Source: Lewinellaceae bacterium | Lineage (GTDB): Bacteria > Bacteroidota > Bacteroidia > Chitinophagales > Saprospiraceae | DNA: 64,000 nt | Reading direction: 5' to 3' | Assembly (NCBI GenBank): GCA_020636325.1 | Contig: JACJYC010000016.1 | Location: forward strand, 1 to 64,000 | Shown here: piece after piece, positions 42,784-51,100 of the stretch | How the letters are laid out: the number at the start of each line of letters is the position of its first letter | Position numbering within the stretch: position 1 is the first letter of the stretch | Program-made: the position numbers and the translations under genes | Notes under the pieces: generated by a model | Seen by the model: only the letters and a program-made list of their open reading frames with translations | The model's database searches: none | What the model was told of the DNA's origin: nothing

Positions 42784-42837
42784 GGAATCGAGGAATCGAG
42801 GAACTGAGGAATCGAGGAATCGAGGAATCGAGGAATC
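42782..42837. repeat. Octamer array GAGGAATC downstream of TerC
   Basis: Seven contiguous octamers (GAGGAATC, one GAGGAACT variant) begin at the TerC stop codon. The unit is the reverse complement of the ATTCCTCG octamer at 32351-32390. Confidence 0.92.
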
Positions 42838-42869
42838 CCCACCTCCGCTGAAGCTATGGCGGGCGGCGG

Positions 42870-42903
42870 AATCAATTGGAATAATCGAATCAATTGGAAT
42901 AAT
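42870..42903. promoter_or_regulatory. Duplicated 16-bp site directly before a glycosyltransferase start
   Basis: AATCAATTGGAATAAT occurs twice, at 42870-42885 and 42888-42903, 18 bases apart, ending immediately before ATG 42904. Each copy contains the palindrome CAATTG. It could be a paired operator or a small duplication; no protein binding can be shown from sequence. Confidence 0.5.
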
Positions 42904-44343
42904 ATGCAATGTTGGAAGCCGCTCTTGTTTCTGGTGCTGGCGGCGGTAGCGCTCCGTTTTTTCAGTTTTTTCCCCAGCGTGATCGACCACGATGAGTCGA
43001 CCTATATCGTAATCGGCAAAGCGCTGCTCGACGGACAGACCTATTTCGTGGATGCAGCGGATACCAAGCCCGTCGGTATTTTCCTGGTCTATGCTTTCTT
43101 TGAATGGCTGACCGGCAACTCGATCTTCCTGATCCGCCTGCTGACGGCTGTTTGGGTCGGCCTGACGGGGTTCTCTTTATTCCTGCTGTCCGTCAGGGTA
43201 TACGGCCGGGAGGCGGGCGCCCGGATCGGATGGGCTGCCGGGATCATGTACCTTTTCCTGACTTCCATATGGACCTTCTTCGGCCTGAGCCCGAATACCG
43301 AATTGTTTTTCAACCTGTTCAATATACTGGCGGTCTGGATAGCTTATAAACAGCCGGCGGCCTGGCGGTATGCGCTCGCAGGCATATTGTTAGGCGTCGG
43401 GTTTGTCATCAAGTACGTTACCTTGTTCGACGCTGCCGCGCTGGGCTTTTTTATGATCTGGACGGCGTGGCGCGACAAACAACCGTTCCTGCCGCTTTTC
43501 CTGCGGCTGACGGTGCTCGGCGCCGCCATGGCCCTGCCTTTTTTGACGGTGATCGGTTATTATTACGCGATCGGCGAACTCGACACCCTCTGGCATTACA
43601 CCTTCAAAGTTACGGGCAGTTATCCGGTGGACAAAGTTTGGTGGAAAACCGCGAAATTCCTGATCGACCTGCCGCTGCGTTTTTTCCCGCTGACCATCAT
43701 GGCCGTTTACAGCTTCCGGGAGCCCGTGCAGGAGGAAAAGGATTTTCACCGCTTCCTGGTTTTGTGGATCTTGCTGGATATGGTTGTCATCGCCCTGCCC
43801 GGGAAGTTCTTCTTCCATTATTTCATCCAGGTCATGCCGGCCTTCAGCCTGTTGGCGGCAAGTTTCTTTCATCCGGCAAAACAGCAGGGCAGGTGGCTGA
43901 GGCGCTGGCCGCGCAAATGGGCTGTCGGGGCGCTCTCCGGCCTGGCATTGGCGACGGCCGTCATCCAGAAAATCGAGATATTCGACAAGCCGGACTACCC
44001 CCGGCAGGTCGCGCGGTACCTCCGCCCGCTGCTCTCGGATGATGACCGCATCTATACCGGCAATTACCACCATATCCTGTATTTCCTGCTCCGCAAACAA
44101 AGCCCCACGCCCTATGTGCACAGTTCGCTGCTTTGGGAGCCGCACCACGCCGATGCATTGGATGTTGACCTGGCGGCGGAAACGGCAAAAATCATGGAAC
44201 AGCGCCCCAAATATGTCCTCCTGCGCAAAAAATACCCTGAAAACGCGCTGTCCGACGCCATCCTGAACCGGTACAGGCCGGTCCATTCCTTCGACGACGA
44301 TGTGACCCTGTACGAGATCATAAATGACCCTGAGCAGGAATAA
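42904..44343 (+). CDS. Polytopic membrane glycosyltransferase, GT39/ArnT-like
   Basis: A 479-residue integral membrane protein of the glycosyltransferase 39/dolichol-phosphomannose transferase-like group, which moves a sugar from a polyprenyl phosphate to a protein or lipid on the outer face of the inner membrane. The N-terminal catalytic-loop signature DHDESTYIVIGKALLDG lies near residue 28 with its paired acidic residues (D-H-D-E). About ten hydrophobic segments follow, and the C-terminal part (about 380-479) is soluble. ATG 42904 is preferred over 42856 because the earlier start would translate a duplicated DNA site into an NNRINWNN string. It is followed by a GT4 gene. Acceptor and donor are unknown. 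Confidence 0.88.
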   Translation: MQCWKPLLFLVLAAVALRFFSFFPSVIDHDESTYIVIGKALLDGQTYFVDAADTKPVGIFLVYAFFEWLTGNSIFLIRLLTAVWVGLTGFSLFLLSVRVYGREAGARIGWAAGIMYLFLTSIWTFFGLSPNTELFFNLFNILAVWIAYKQPAAWRYALAGILLGVGFVIKYVTLFDAAALGFFMIWTAWRDKQPFLPLFLRLTVLGAAMALPFLTVIGYYYAIGELDTLWHYTFKVTGSYPVDKVWWKTAKFLIDLPLRFFPLTIMAVYSFREPVQEEKDFHRFLVLWILLDMVVIALPGKFFFHYFIQVMPAFSLLAASFFHPAKQQGRWLRRWPRKWAVGALSGLALATAVIQKIEIFDKPDYPRQVARYLRPLLSDDDRIYTGNYHHILYFLLRKQSPTPYVHSSLLWEPHHADALDVDLAAETAKIMEQRPKYVLLRKKYPENALSDAILNRYRPVHSFDDDVTLYEIINDPEQE

Positions 44344-44353
44344 ATAAAGGTAC

Positions 44354-44361
44354 TATCTTTG
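44354..44361 (+). promoter_or_regulatory. -7 promoter box almost abutting the GT4 start codon
   Basis: TATCTTTG fits TAnnTTTG and ends only 4 bases before the ATG at 44366. A normal start site 4-8 bases past the box would make a leaderless or near-leaderless mRNA. Confidence 0.6.
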
Positions 44362-44365
44362 CCCG

Positions 44366-45463
44366 ATGGCCGCCAAAGTTCTCGTCGTCAGTTCATACAA
44401 GGATACCTGGAATGCCGTCAGGCCCGAAGGTGAAATGCTGATCGGCCTCCACCGGCAAGGGGTTGACATTCAGGTCATGACCCAAGGAGACGCCGACTTT
44501 GCCGCGCGCTTCCGGGAAGCCGGGATCAGGGTGATCGATTTTCATCCCCGCAAAAAATTCGACCGGGAGGCCGTCCGCAGGATCAGAGCCGAGCTGACCG
44601 GACAGGACCGGCAGATCCTCCACCTGTTCAACAATAAAGCCATCCGCAACGGCATTGCCGCCGCCCGCGGGCTTCCGGTCAAAGTAGTCACCTATCGCGG
44701 CTATACCGGCAACATCCACTGGTGGAACCCGGTCAGTTACCTGACCCACCTGAGCCCGCGCGTCGACAGGATCACCTGCGTTTCCGATGCCGTGAAGGAA
44801 TCCTTCGAACGGCAATTGTTTTTCCCGAAAGGCAAAGCGGTCACCGTAAGCAAAGGGCACGATCCCGCCTGGTACGCCGATATTCAACCGGCCGGGCTTT
44901 CGGAATTTTCACTGCCCGGGAACGCCGTTGCAGTGGCGGTTGTGGCCAACGCCCGGCGGATGAAGGGAATTCCTTTTCTGATAGAAGCTACCCACCGGAT
45001 CCCGCCGGGACTGCCGGTCTATTTCCTGATGATCGGCCGGGGGCTGGAAGGTGGGAAAACGGGGCAACTAGTGGCGCGTTCGCCGTTGCGCGACCGGTTT
45101 ATCTTCACCGGTTTCCGGTCGGATGTATTGTCGCTGGTCAGCGCTTGCGATATCAGCCTGCTGCCCTCGGTCAAAGGAGAGGGATTGTCGAAGGTATTGC
45201 TGGAATCCATGTTTTTGGGCGTCCCGGCCATCATGACGAATATCGGCGGTAACCGGGGCCTCGCCATCCACGGCGAAACAGCCCTGGTGGTGCCGGCCGG
45301 CAACCCCGACGCTCTGGCGGAAGCGGTAATCCTGCTGGCAGAAAACCCGGAACTCCGCCGCGAAATGGGGCCCAAAGGGCGGGCGTTTGTCCGGAGCCAT
45401 TTTGGTATCGACCGGTCGGTGGCGGAGATGAAAGCTGTGTATGAATCCCTGGTCGGCGGGTAG
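44366..45463 (+). CDS. Glycosyltransferase family 4 (GT-B fold)
   Basis: A 365-residue cytosolic glycosyltransferase that uses a nucleotide sugar. The N-terminal Rossmann half begins KVLVVSSYKD and has the acceptor-side segment TYRGYTGNIHWWN near residue 112. The C-terminal half carries the donor-binding GPGxx-like region (VVANARRMKGIPFLIEA near 193) and the retaining-GT signature SVKGEGLSKVLLESMFLGVP around 268-287 with the spaced glutamates. The start at ATG 44366 retains the first strand. Probably works in surface or lipopolysaccharide glycan assembly alongside the GT39-like gene upstream. Confidence 0.92.
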   Translation: MAAKVLVVSSYKDTWNAVRPEGEMLIGLHRQGVDIQVMTQGDADFAARFREAGIRVIDFHPRKKFDREAVRRIRAELTGQDRQILHLFNNKAIRNGIAAARGLPVKVVTYRGYTGNIHWWNPVSYLTHLSPRVDRITCVSDAVKESFERQLFFPKGKAVTVSKGHDPAWYADIQPAGLSEFSLPGNAVAVAVVANARRMKGIPFLIEATHRIPPGLPVYFLMIGRGLEGGKTGQLVARSPLRDRFIFTGFRSDVLSLVSACDISLLPSVKGEGLSKVLLESMFLGVPAIMTNIGGNRGLAIHGETALVVPAGNPDALAEAVILLAENPELRREMGPKGRAFVRSHFGIDRSVAEMKAVYESLVGG

Positions 45464-45500
45464 AGATTGATTTACAAACTATTGTGTAAAAATTTAGGAT

Positions 45501-46277
45501 ATGAGATCGACCCATTATGCCTTTTTCACCGGCGCAGTTGCCGTATTGGTGTTCTCCGCCTTCATGCTGCCGGGCGATGCCCAGGAGATTGAAAAGCAGT
45601 TCGCCCGGGTTAACGGCCGCCTTTATGTTCAAAAAGCGGAAGTGAGCAACGCGGAATATCAGGCATTCCTGACCGACCTGGCGAAAAACGGAAAGTGGGA
45701 AGTTGTTAAAAAATACCGGGTGGATTCCACCGGTTGGGCGCTCAAAACCGAACTGGAAGACGCCGGTTTCTGGGCGGAAAATTACCATTTGGATAAGAAA
45801 TTCGGCGATTATCCCGTTGTGAATATATCCCTGGAAGCCGCCCAGGCATACGGCGCCTGGCTGACCGACCGTTATATGAAGGAGGAAAACCGCACCTTCC
45901 CCAGTGTGGCTTTTCGCCTGCCGTCGGAAGCTGAATGGAAACTGATCGCCCTCTCAGCGCAGGCCTATTCCGTTGATCCGAGGGAGAGCGCCAAGAAGAA
46001 AAGCAAGAAAAATATGACCGCCAACCTGAGGACGGGAGCAGCAAAACGAAAAGCCGGCAAAGCGCCCGTGACCATGAAGGTGGACGGCTCAAAAGCCAAC
46101 AAACTCGGCATGTTCCATATGGTGGGCAACGTCTGCGAAATGACCCGGTCCGGCGCCTTGAAAGGAGGGAGTTGGGATACGGTGGCCGGGGAAAGCGCGG
46201 TTCACCTCAGCCAGAAATACGAGCTGCCCAACCCTCGGGTAGGGTTCCGGTTGGTGATGGAAATGGTTGAAAGATAG
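45501..46277 (+). CDS. SUMF1/formylglycine-generating-enzyme-like secreted protein
   Basis: A 258-residue exported protein. Signal peptide: FTGAVAVLVFSAFMLPGDAQ. The remainder is a SUMF1-type fold: KAEVSNAEYQAFLTDL (usually KTEVTNAQY), YPVVNISLEAAQAYGAWLTDR, FRLPSEAEWKLIA and the C-terminal GNVCEMTR ... LKGGSWD ... NPRVGFRLVME. True formylglycine enzymes use two cysteines in a specific place; I do not see them here, so this is probably a structural relative such as those in the type IX/gliding machinery. It has an insertion (KKKSKKN ... AAKRKAGKAPVTMK) rich in lysine. Confidence 0.88.
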   Translation: MRSTHYAFFTGAVAVLVFSAFMLPGDAQEIEKQFARVNGRLYVQKAEVSNAEYQAFLTDLAKNGKWEVVKKYRVDSTGWALKTELEDAGFWAENYHLDKKFGDYPVVNISLEAAQAYGAWLTDRYMKEENRTFPSVAFRLPSEAEWKLIALSAQAYSVDPRESAKKKSKKNMTANLRTGAAKRKAGKAPVTMKVDGSKANKLGMFHMVGNVCEMTRSGALKGGSWDTVAGESAVHLSQKYELPNPRVGFRLVMEMVER

Positions 46278-46308
46278 CCGACCTTATTTGAATTAAGTCT
46301 AAATAAGC

Positions 46309-46339
46309 TTGGTTGGCATCGGTTTTCTTTTTATTTTTG
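46309..46339 (+). promoter_or_regulatory. Bacteroidota-type promoter for the response regulator
   Basis: TTG at 46309-46311, a 20-base spacer and TATTTTTG at 46332-46339, 25 bases upstream of the start codon. It fits the consensus spacing. A small 7-bp hairpin (CTTATTT/AAATAAG, 46283-46307) lies just before it. Confidence 0.6.
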
Positions 46340-46364
46340 AAGCTGAATCGAGAAAGCCTGGCAT

Positions 46365-47012
46365 ATGAAACATCCGATTTCCGTTTTGATAGCTGACGAA
46401 CAATACCTGGTCAGGGTAGGGTTGCGGCATTTGCTGAGCGCCCATCCTGAGATACAGATTCTGGGCGAGGCGCGGGACGAGGAGGAGTTGTTCGATATGC
46501 TGCCGGAATTGAAACCTCAGGTGGTTCTGCTGGATTACAAGCAGCCGGGGTATTTTGATGAAGGGACGATCGGCCGGTTGCGGCGGGAATTTCCGATGGT
46601 GAACATCATGGTCATCAGCGCGGACAATGAGAAATCGAGCATCTTTCAGGTGCTGGAATTCGGCGTCAACAGTTTCCTGACCAAGACCTGCGAAGAGGAG
46701 GAGATCATTGACGCCGTGGCTGCCGCCGCCAAGAATGAGAAATTCTTCTGTACCAGGATACTGGATTACGTACTGGAACGCACTTTTTCCCGCAACGAAG
46801 AGGAAAGTTGCGCCCCGACCCCGCTTTCACCCCGTGAGGTGGAAATTGTCCGGCTGGTCGCAAAGGGGTTGATCGCCAAAGAGATTGCCAGCGAGTTGCA
46901 CCTCAGCACCCATACCGTATACACCCACCGCAAGAACATCATGCGAAAGCTCAAGATCAATTCTTCTCCGGAATTGGTGCTTTATGCCCTCCAAAACGGG
47001 ATACTGGCCTGA
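46365..47012 (+). CDS. NarL/LuxR-type response regulator
   Basis: A 215-residue two-domain regulator. The receiver domain (about 1-120) has the acidic pair D11/E12, phosphoacceptor D57 (VVLLDYKQPG) and conserved K107 (NSFLTKTC). The C-terminal DNA-binding domain is a LuxR-type helix-turn-helix (LSPREVEIVRLVAKGLIAKE, then HLSTHTVYTHRKNIMRKL, about 149-195). No histidine kinase lies beside it, so it is an orphan regulator whose input cannot be told. The gene is 8 bases from the convergent minus-strand stop at 47021, without a terminator in between. Confidence 0.94.
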   Translation: MKHPISVLIADEQYLVRVGLRHLLSAHPEIQILGEARDEEELFDMLPELKPQVVLLDYKQPGYFDEGTIGRLRREFPMVNIMVISADNEKSSIFQVLEFGVNSFLTKTCEEEEIIDAVAAAAKNEKFFCTRILDYVLERTFSRNEEESCAPTPLSPREVEIVRLVAKGLIAKEIASELHLSTHTVYTHRKNIMRKLKINSSPELVLYALQNGILA

Positions 47013-47020
47013 AAGGGGAT

Positions 47021-47611
47021 CTATTCCCCTTCCTTCTTCGCCTGGTTCAGCCGCTCAAGGACGATGGAGGTGATGTCGAGGCTGTCGTTGACCATCAACA
47101 CCCCGGTACCCGGCCCATAGTTGAGGATATAATCGTAGCCCATTTCGTCCCGCAATGCTTCAAGGACCGCCTTGACCTTATCCTGCAGCTCATTGTTGAG
47201 GGTTTGGGTCTCCGACATGATCTCCTGGGCAATCTTGTCGCTTTCCTGCATGAGCGACTGTTGCTTCTGGGCAATACGCTGCTCTTCGGTGGCGATCTGG
47301 TTGGGCGTCAAAAGGCCTTGCTGGATTTTGGCCTGTATGCCGGCCACTTCCTTCTCCAGGGCGCGGCCGCGGGATTGAAGGCTGGCGTCGGCCTGTTGCT
47401 TCTTATTGTTCAGCGTTTCCATTTTTTCATGGAAATCCTTGAACTGGTTCAACAAGGTGTCTTCCCGTACATAAACCACGTTCAGCGCCGCGGTTTCGGT
47501 TTTGGCTTCCGCCGGAGCCGCGACGGGCTTAGGGCCCGAAAAATGGGCGTAAAACAGGTATATGACCGCCAGTAAAAGAACGGCATTGAGGATCAGGGAT
47601 AAATTTTTCAT
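47021..47611 (-). CDS. OmpH/Skp-family periplasmic chaperone-like protein
   Basis: A 196-residue protein of the OmpH/Skp family: an N-terminal hydrophobic segment (residues 5-22, LSLILNAVLLLAVIYLFY), a strand NVVYVREDTLLNQFKDF, then a long charged coiled coil (about 55-150, including MQESDKIAQEIMSETQTLN), and a C-terminal strand-forming part (YILNYGPGTGVLMVNDSLDIT). Skp holds unfolded outer-membrane proteins in the periplasm. The N-terminus lacks an obvious cleavage site, so it may stay membrane-anchored. It lies on the opposite strand to its neighbours and has its own promoter box. Confidence 0.9.
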   Translation of the reverse strand: MKNLSLILNAVLLLAVIYLFYAHFSGPKPVAAPAEAKTETAALNVVYVREDTLLNQFKDFHEKMETLNNKKQQADASLQSRGRALEKEVAGIQAKIQQGLLTPNQIATEEQRIAQKQQSLMQESDKIAQEIMSETQTLNNELQDKVKAVLEALRDEMGYDYILNYGPGTGVLMVNDSLDITSIVLERLNQAKKEGE

Positions 47612-47631
47612 GCAATTTGGTTAATTCGGCG

Positions 47632-47639
47632 CAAAGCTA
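47632..47639 (-). promoter_or_regulatory. -7 promoter box for the OmpH/Skp-like gene
   Basis: TAGCTTTG on the minus strand (47639-47632), 20 bases upstream of the start codon at 47611. No -33 TTTG found at the expected distance. Confidence 0.6.
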
Positions 47640-47648
47640 AGGATTTTA

Positions 47649-47697
47649 GTTGGAAGTCATGAGACGTAAGTCGTAAGTTGGAAGTTGTAAGTTGGGT
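47649..47697. repeat. Degenerate GTYGTAA heptamer array
   Basis: Third copy of the heptamer family, with interruptions: GTTGGAA, a diverged block, GTAA GTCGTAA GTTGGAA GTTGTAA GTTGG. It lies directly after the promoter of the OmpH/Skp-like gene, on its upstream side. Confidence 0.8.
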
Positions 47698-47797
47698 GAC
47701 TGAGTACAGCCGAAGGATAGGTCGGATGTGGCGGCCTTCGTTGGTGAAATAATGTTTTCCGAAAAAATGGTTGTTATTCATTAATCGACGTTTATAC

Positions 47798-47834
47798 GCT
47801 GCCGGAAGAACTCCTTGCGAAGGCTTCCGGCAGC
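47798..47834. other. Orphan hairpin in a 546-base gene-poor stretch
   Basis: A perfect 11-bp stem (GCTGCCGGAAG at 47798-47808 with 47824-47834) and 15-base loop, followed on the plus strand by TTTCAATTG. It has no gene just upstream on either strand; it could end a small transcript or be a decayed terminator. Otherwise 47640-48100 holds only the heptamer array; I recognise no gene. Confidence 0.5.
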
Positions 47835-48103
47835 TTTCAATTGCAATCGGCTTTTCTTATGTATCCTTATGATCCATATGTAGTAAAGAAATTGAACAAT
47901 GGTTTTGAAAAAAAACGATTGTTCATTCGAAATTACATTGTTACCCATTATAAAGTCTTACCCTTTACTCATTTTGTCCGATAGGGTGGTTTCCAAAAAG
48001 CGGATGCCGGGCAATTCCATTTCGACCTAATATTGTGCCTTAGCTAGTGGGAAGTAAGTTTTTTCTTGCGCGAAAGCTCCTTTAGAACAAAACGGCTGTA
48101 AGG

Positions 48104-48148
48104 GGTCGCAGGCCCGCAGCATCGGAAGATCCAATCGGGCCTGCGACC
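48104..48148 (-). terminator. Terminator after the Asp-box protein gene
   Basis: A perfect 13-bp stem (GGTCGCAGGCCCG at 48104-48116 with 48136-48148), starting 9 bases beyond the minus-strand stop at 48158. A T-rich run follows on both sides (GTTTTG on the minus strand, CGTTTTTATT on the plus), so it may act in both directions. Confidence 0.75.
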
Positions 48149-48157
48149 ATTCCGTTT

Positions 48158-51100
48158 TTATTCTCCCGACTGATCCGTGATCAATGCCGGGATATTGCGG
48201 TTCCGGAACAGCTCATTGTACGCTTTTATGTCTTCAGCGAGCAGCTTTTCCAGGTCTGCCTTGAACCCTGTCCATTGGGCTTCCAGATCAGCGAGCCGGT
48301 CGCGAACCCCTTGCGTGACCCGTGGATCCTGAGCGTCCATGGAGGCGCGCAGCGCGAAGAACTCGGCATTGAGCTTGCTGGGCCAGTTGATCACATCCTG
48401 GAAGTTTTTTTGCCGCCTTTCCACCACGTTGGCTTCCCATTCCTCCATCTTTTTGATCAGATTCTTACCGGCATCGATCATTTCCTGGCCATCAGACATT
48501 CCTTCCATGGCTTCATTGTAGCCTTCGATCTGTTTTTTGATCCGGGCCATACGATTGACGGCTCCGTGGATGTCGCGGATTCGATCCTCCACCCGGGAGA
48601 GTGTAGTTTGCTGGTTGGCCCAGTCGGTAGAACTAAAGGAGGCTCTCGGATCGGAAACGATCTCAAATGCCGTTTCAGACGTCTGGTCCTTATAGGAAAG
48701 ACGGGCTTTGTACTGCCCCGGCGCTACCCGGTGCCCCTGAAAATCGCCGTAAAGGTAAGTGCCGGGTACTCCGGGCAACCCTTCCAGCCGAAAGTCCCAG
48801 GCAAAGCGATTGATGCCGGCCTGCGCCGGAATGGTTTGCGGTGGCGGCGGCCCACCCGGATAGCCTTTGAATTTTTCGTCTTTCTTGCTGGAATAGGCCC
48901 GGATCACATCCCCCTTCGCATCCAGGATTTCAAGGGTAGCGGCATTGGAATCGGCCTTTTCGGCGAGGTAATAGGTCAGAATGACCCCGTTCATCGGATT
49001 CTGGCCCAGTCCCGGCGGCATTTGATCCAGCCAGGGCGGCATGAAACCGCTGAGTCGAACGGTCTTTTTCGGCGTGTACAATTTCACCGTTTCTTTTCCA
49101 GGTACGCCGAGGGATTGCTGAAGGGCGCCCAGGTCGTCGAGTATCCAGAAAGCACGGCCTGCAGTAGCTGCCACCAGATCATTATCGCGAATGATCAGGT
49201 CGGTCACCGGGACTACGGGCAGGTTGAGCTGGAATTTCGCCCAGGTTTCTCCGCCGTTGTTGGACAGGTAGAAACCGCGTTCGGCGCCGCCGTACAACAA
49301 GCCGCGTACTTTTTTGTCCTCGCGGATCACCTTGAGGAAGTCGTCTTTATCGATCCCATCGGCGATCCGGATCCAGGTCTTACCGTAGTCGGTAGTTTTA
49401 TAGGATAAGGCGGAGAAATCATTGAATTTATAGCGTGTCGCAGAGATATAAGCGGTGCCCTTGTCGTGAGGGGAGACCTCGATGGACTGGATCATACATT
49501 CAGGCAGGCCCGCCGGGGTGATATTCTGCCAGCTTTGACCGCCGTCGCGGGTGACGTGTACCAGGCCGCAATCGCTGCCGGTGTAAATAACGCCTTTTTC
49601 AAGGGGCGATTCGATCAGGTAGTAGATGGTATTGTAGTTCTCGCCCCCGGCCCCTTCATTGGTCAGCGGACCTCCGCCGTCCTCCTGTTTGGCGGCTTCA
49701 TTCCGGGTCAGATCGGGGCTGATCTTCTGCCAGTTCATTCCGCCGTCCGTGGTTTTGAAAACGACGTTGCCGGCGTGGTAGATCGTATTGGGGTCGTGCG
49801 GTGACGCAACGATCGGCGCGTTCCAGTTAAACCGGTATTTCATGTCTTTGGGCTTGATCGCCAGGTTAAGCGACACATATTCCATGATGTCCTTGACCTC
49901 CCTTGTCCGGGTATCGAGCGCCTCGATAAGCCCCTGATAGCAACCGCCGTACAGGACAACGGGATTGTCGGGGTCAAAAGCGATATAAGCGCTTTCGCAG
50001 CCGGGGCCGGTGGTCCAGTCGGTCTCGGAAATGCCGAAGCTGTTGTTCCGGCTGGCGATGACCACTGAGGTGTTGTCCTGTTGCCCGCCGTAGACCTTAT
50101 AGGGAAAGGTGTTATCGGCGTTGACCCGGTAGAACTGGGCGGTCGGCTGGTTATTGAGCGTCGACCAGCTGTCGCCGCCGTTGAAAGAGATCTCTCCGCC
50201 GCCGTCGTCACCCAGGATCATATTATTGCTGTTCTGCGGATTGATCCAAAGATCGTGGGTGTCGCCGTGGCCGACGTTGACATTATTGAAGGTCCTGCCG
50301 CCGTCGATGGAACGCATGATCGGTGCATTGAGCACATACACTTTTTCCTGATCATTGGGATCGGCAAACACTTCCATATAGTACCAGGACCTGGAGGTGA
50401 TGTCCTGGTCATTGGACAAAAGGGTCCATTTCATGCCGCCGTTGTCGGAACGGTAAAGCCCCGCCTTGGATTTTTCCGCTTCGACGATAGCGAACACCCG
50501 GTTGGGGTTGGCCCTGGATACGGAAATGCCCATTTTGCCCACCGCGTCAGGCAGGCCGTCGGTGATCTTTTTCCAGGTTTCGCCCATATCGGTGGATTTC
50601 CACAAGGCGCAACCCGGGCCGCCGCTTTCCACTTTCCAGGGATAACGCCGGTGTTGCCAGGTCGCGGCATACAGGATCCGGGGGTTGGTCATATCCATGC
50701 TCAGGCTGGAGGCGCCTGTATTCTCATCGACATAGAGCACTTTTTTCCAGGTCTGACCGCCGTCGGTGGATTTGTAGATGCCGCGGTCTTCGCTTGGGCC
50801 GTGGGGGGCGCCTTGAGCTGCGACAAACACGATGTCGGCATTTTGCGGATGAACGGCGATATCGGCGATGTGGCGCGTTTTTTCCAGGCCGATATGGCTC
50901 CAGGTTTTGCCGCCGTCCGTGGATTTGTAAACCCCGTCGCCGAAAGAAGTCATCACGCCCCGCACGGCATGTTCACCCATGCCGACGTAAATGACATTGG
51001 GATCGGCTTCCGAAACGGCAATCTCGCCTACGGAACCCGCTTTGAAGAACCCGTCGGAAACATTATGCCAGGTAGCGCCCGCATCTTCCGTTTTCCAGAC

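Noticed and set aside
42856..42903. Earlier GT39 start at 42856
   Set aside because: It would translate the duplicated 16-bp site into a repeated Asn/Trp string; ATG 42904 starts the first hydrophobic segment.
45501..46277. Catalytic formylglycine-generating enzyme
   Set aside because: The fold matches, but the two catalytic cysteines are not seen; a structural SUMF1-like protein is more likely.
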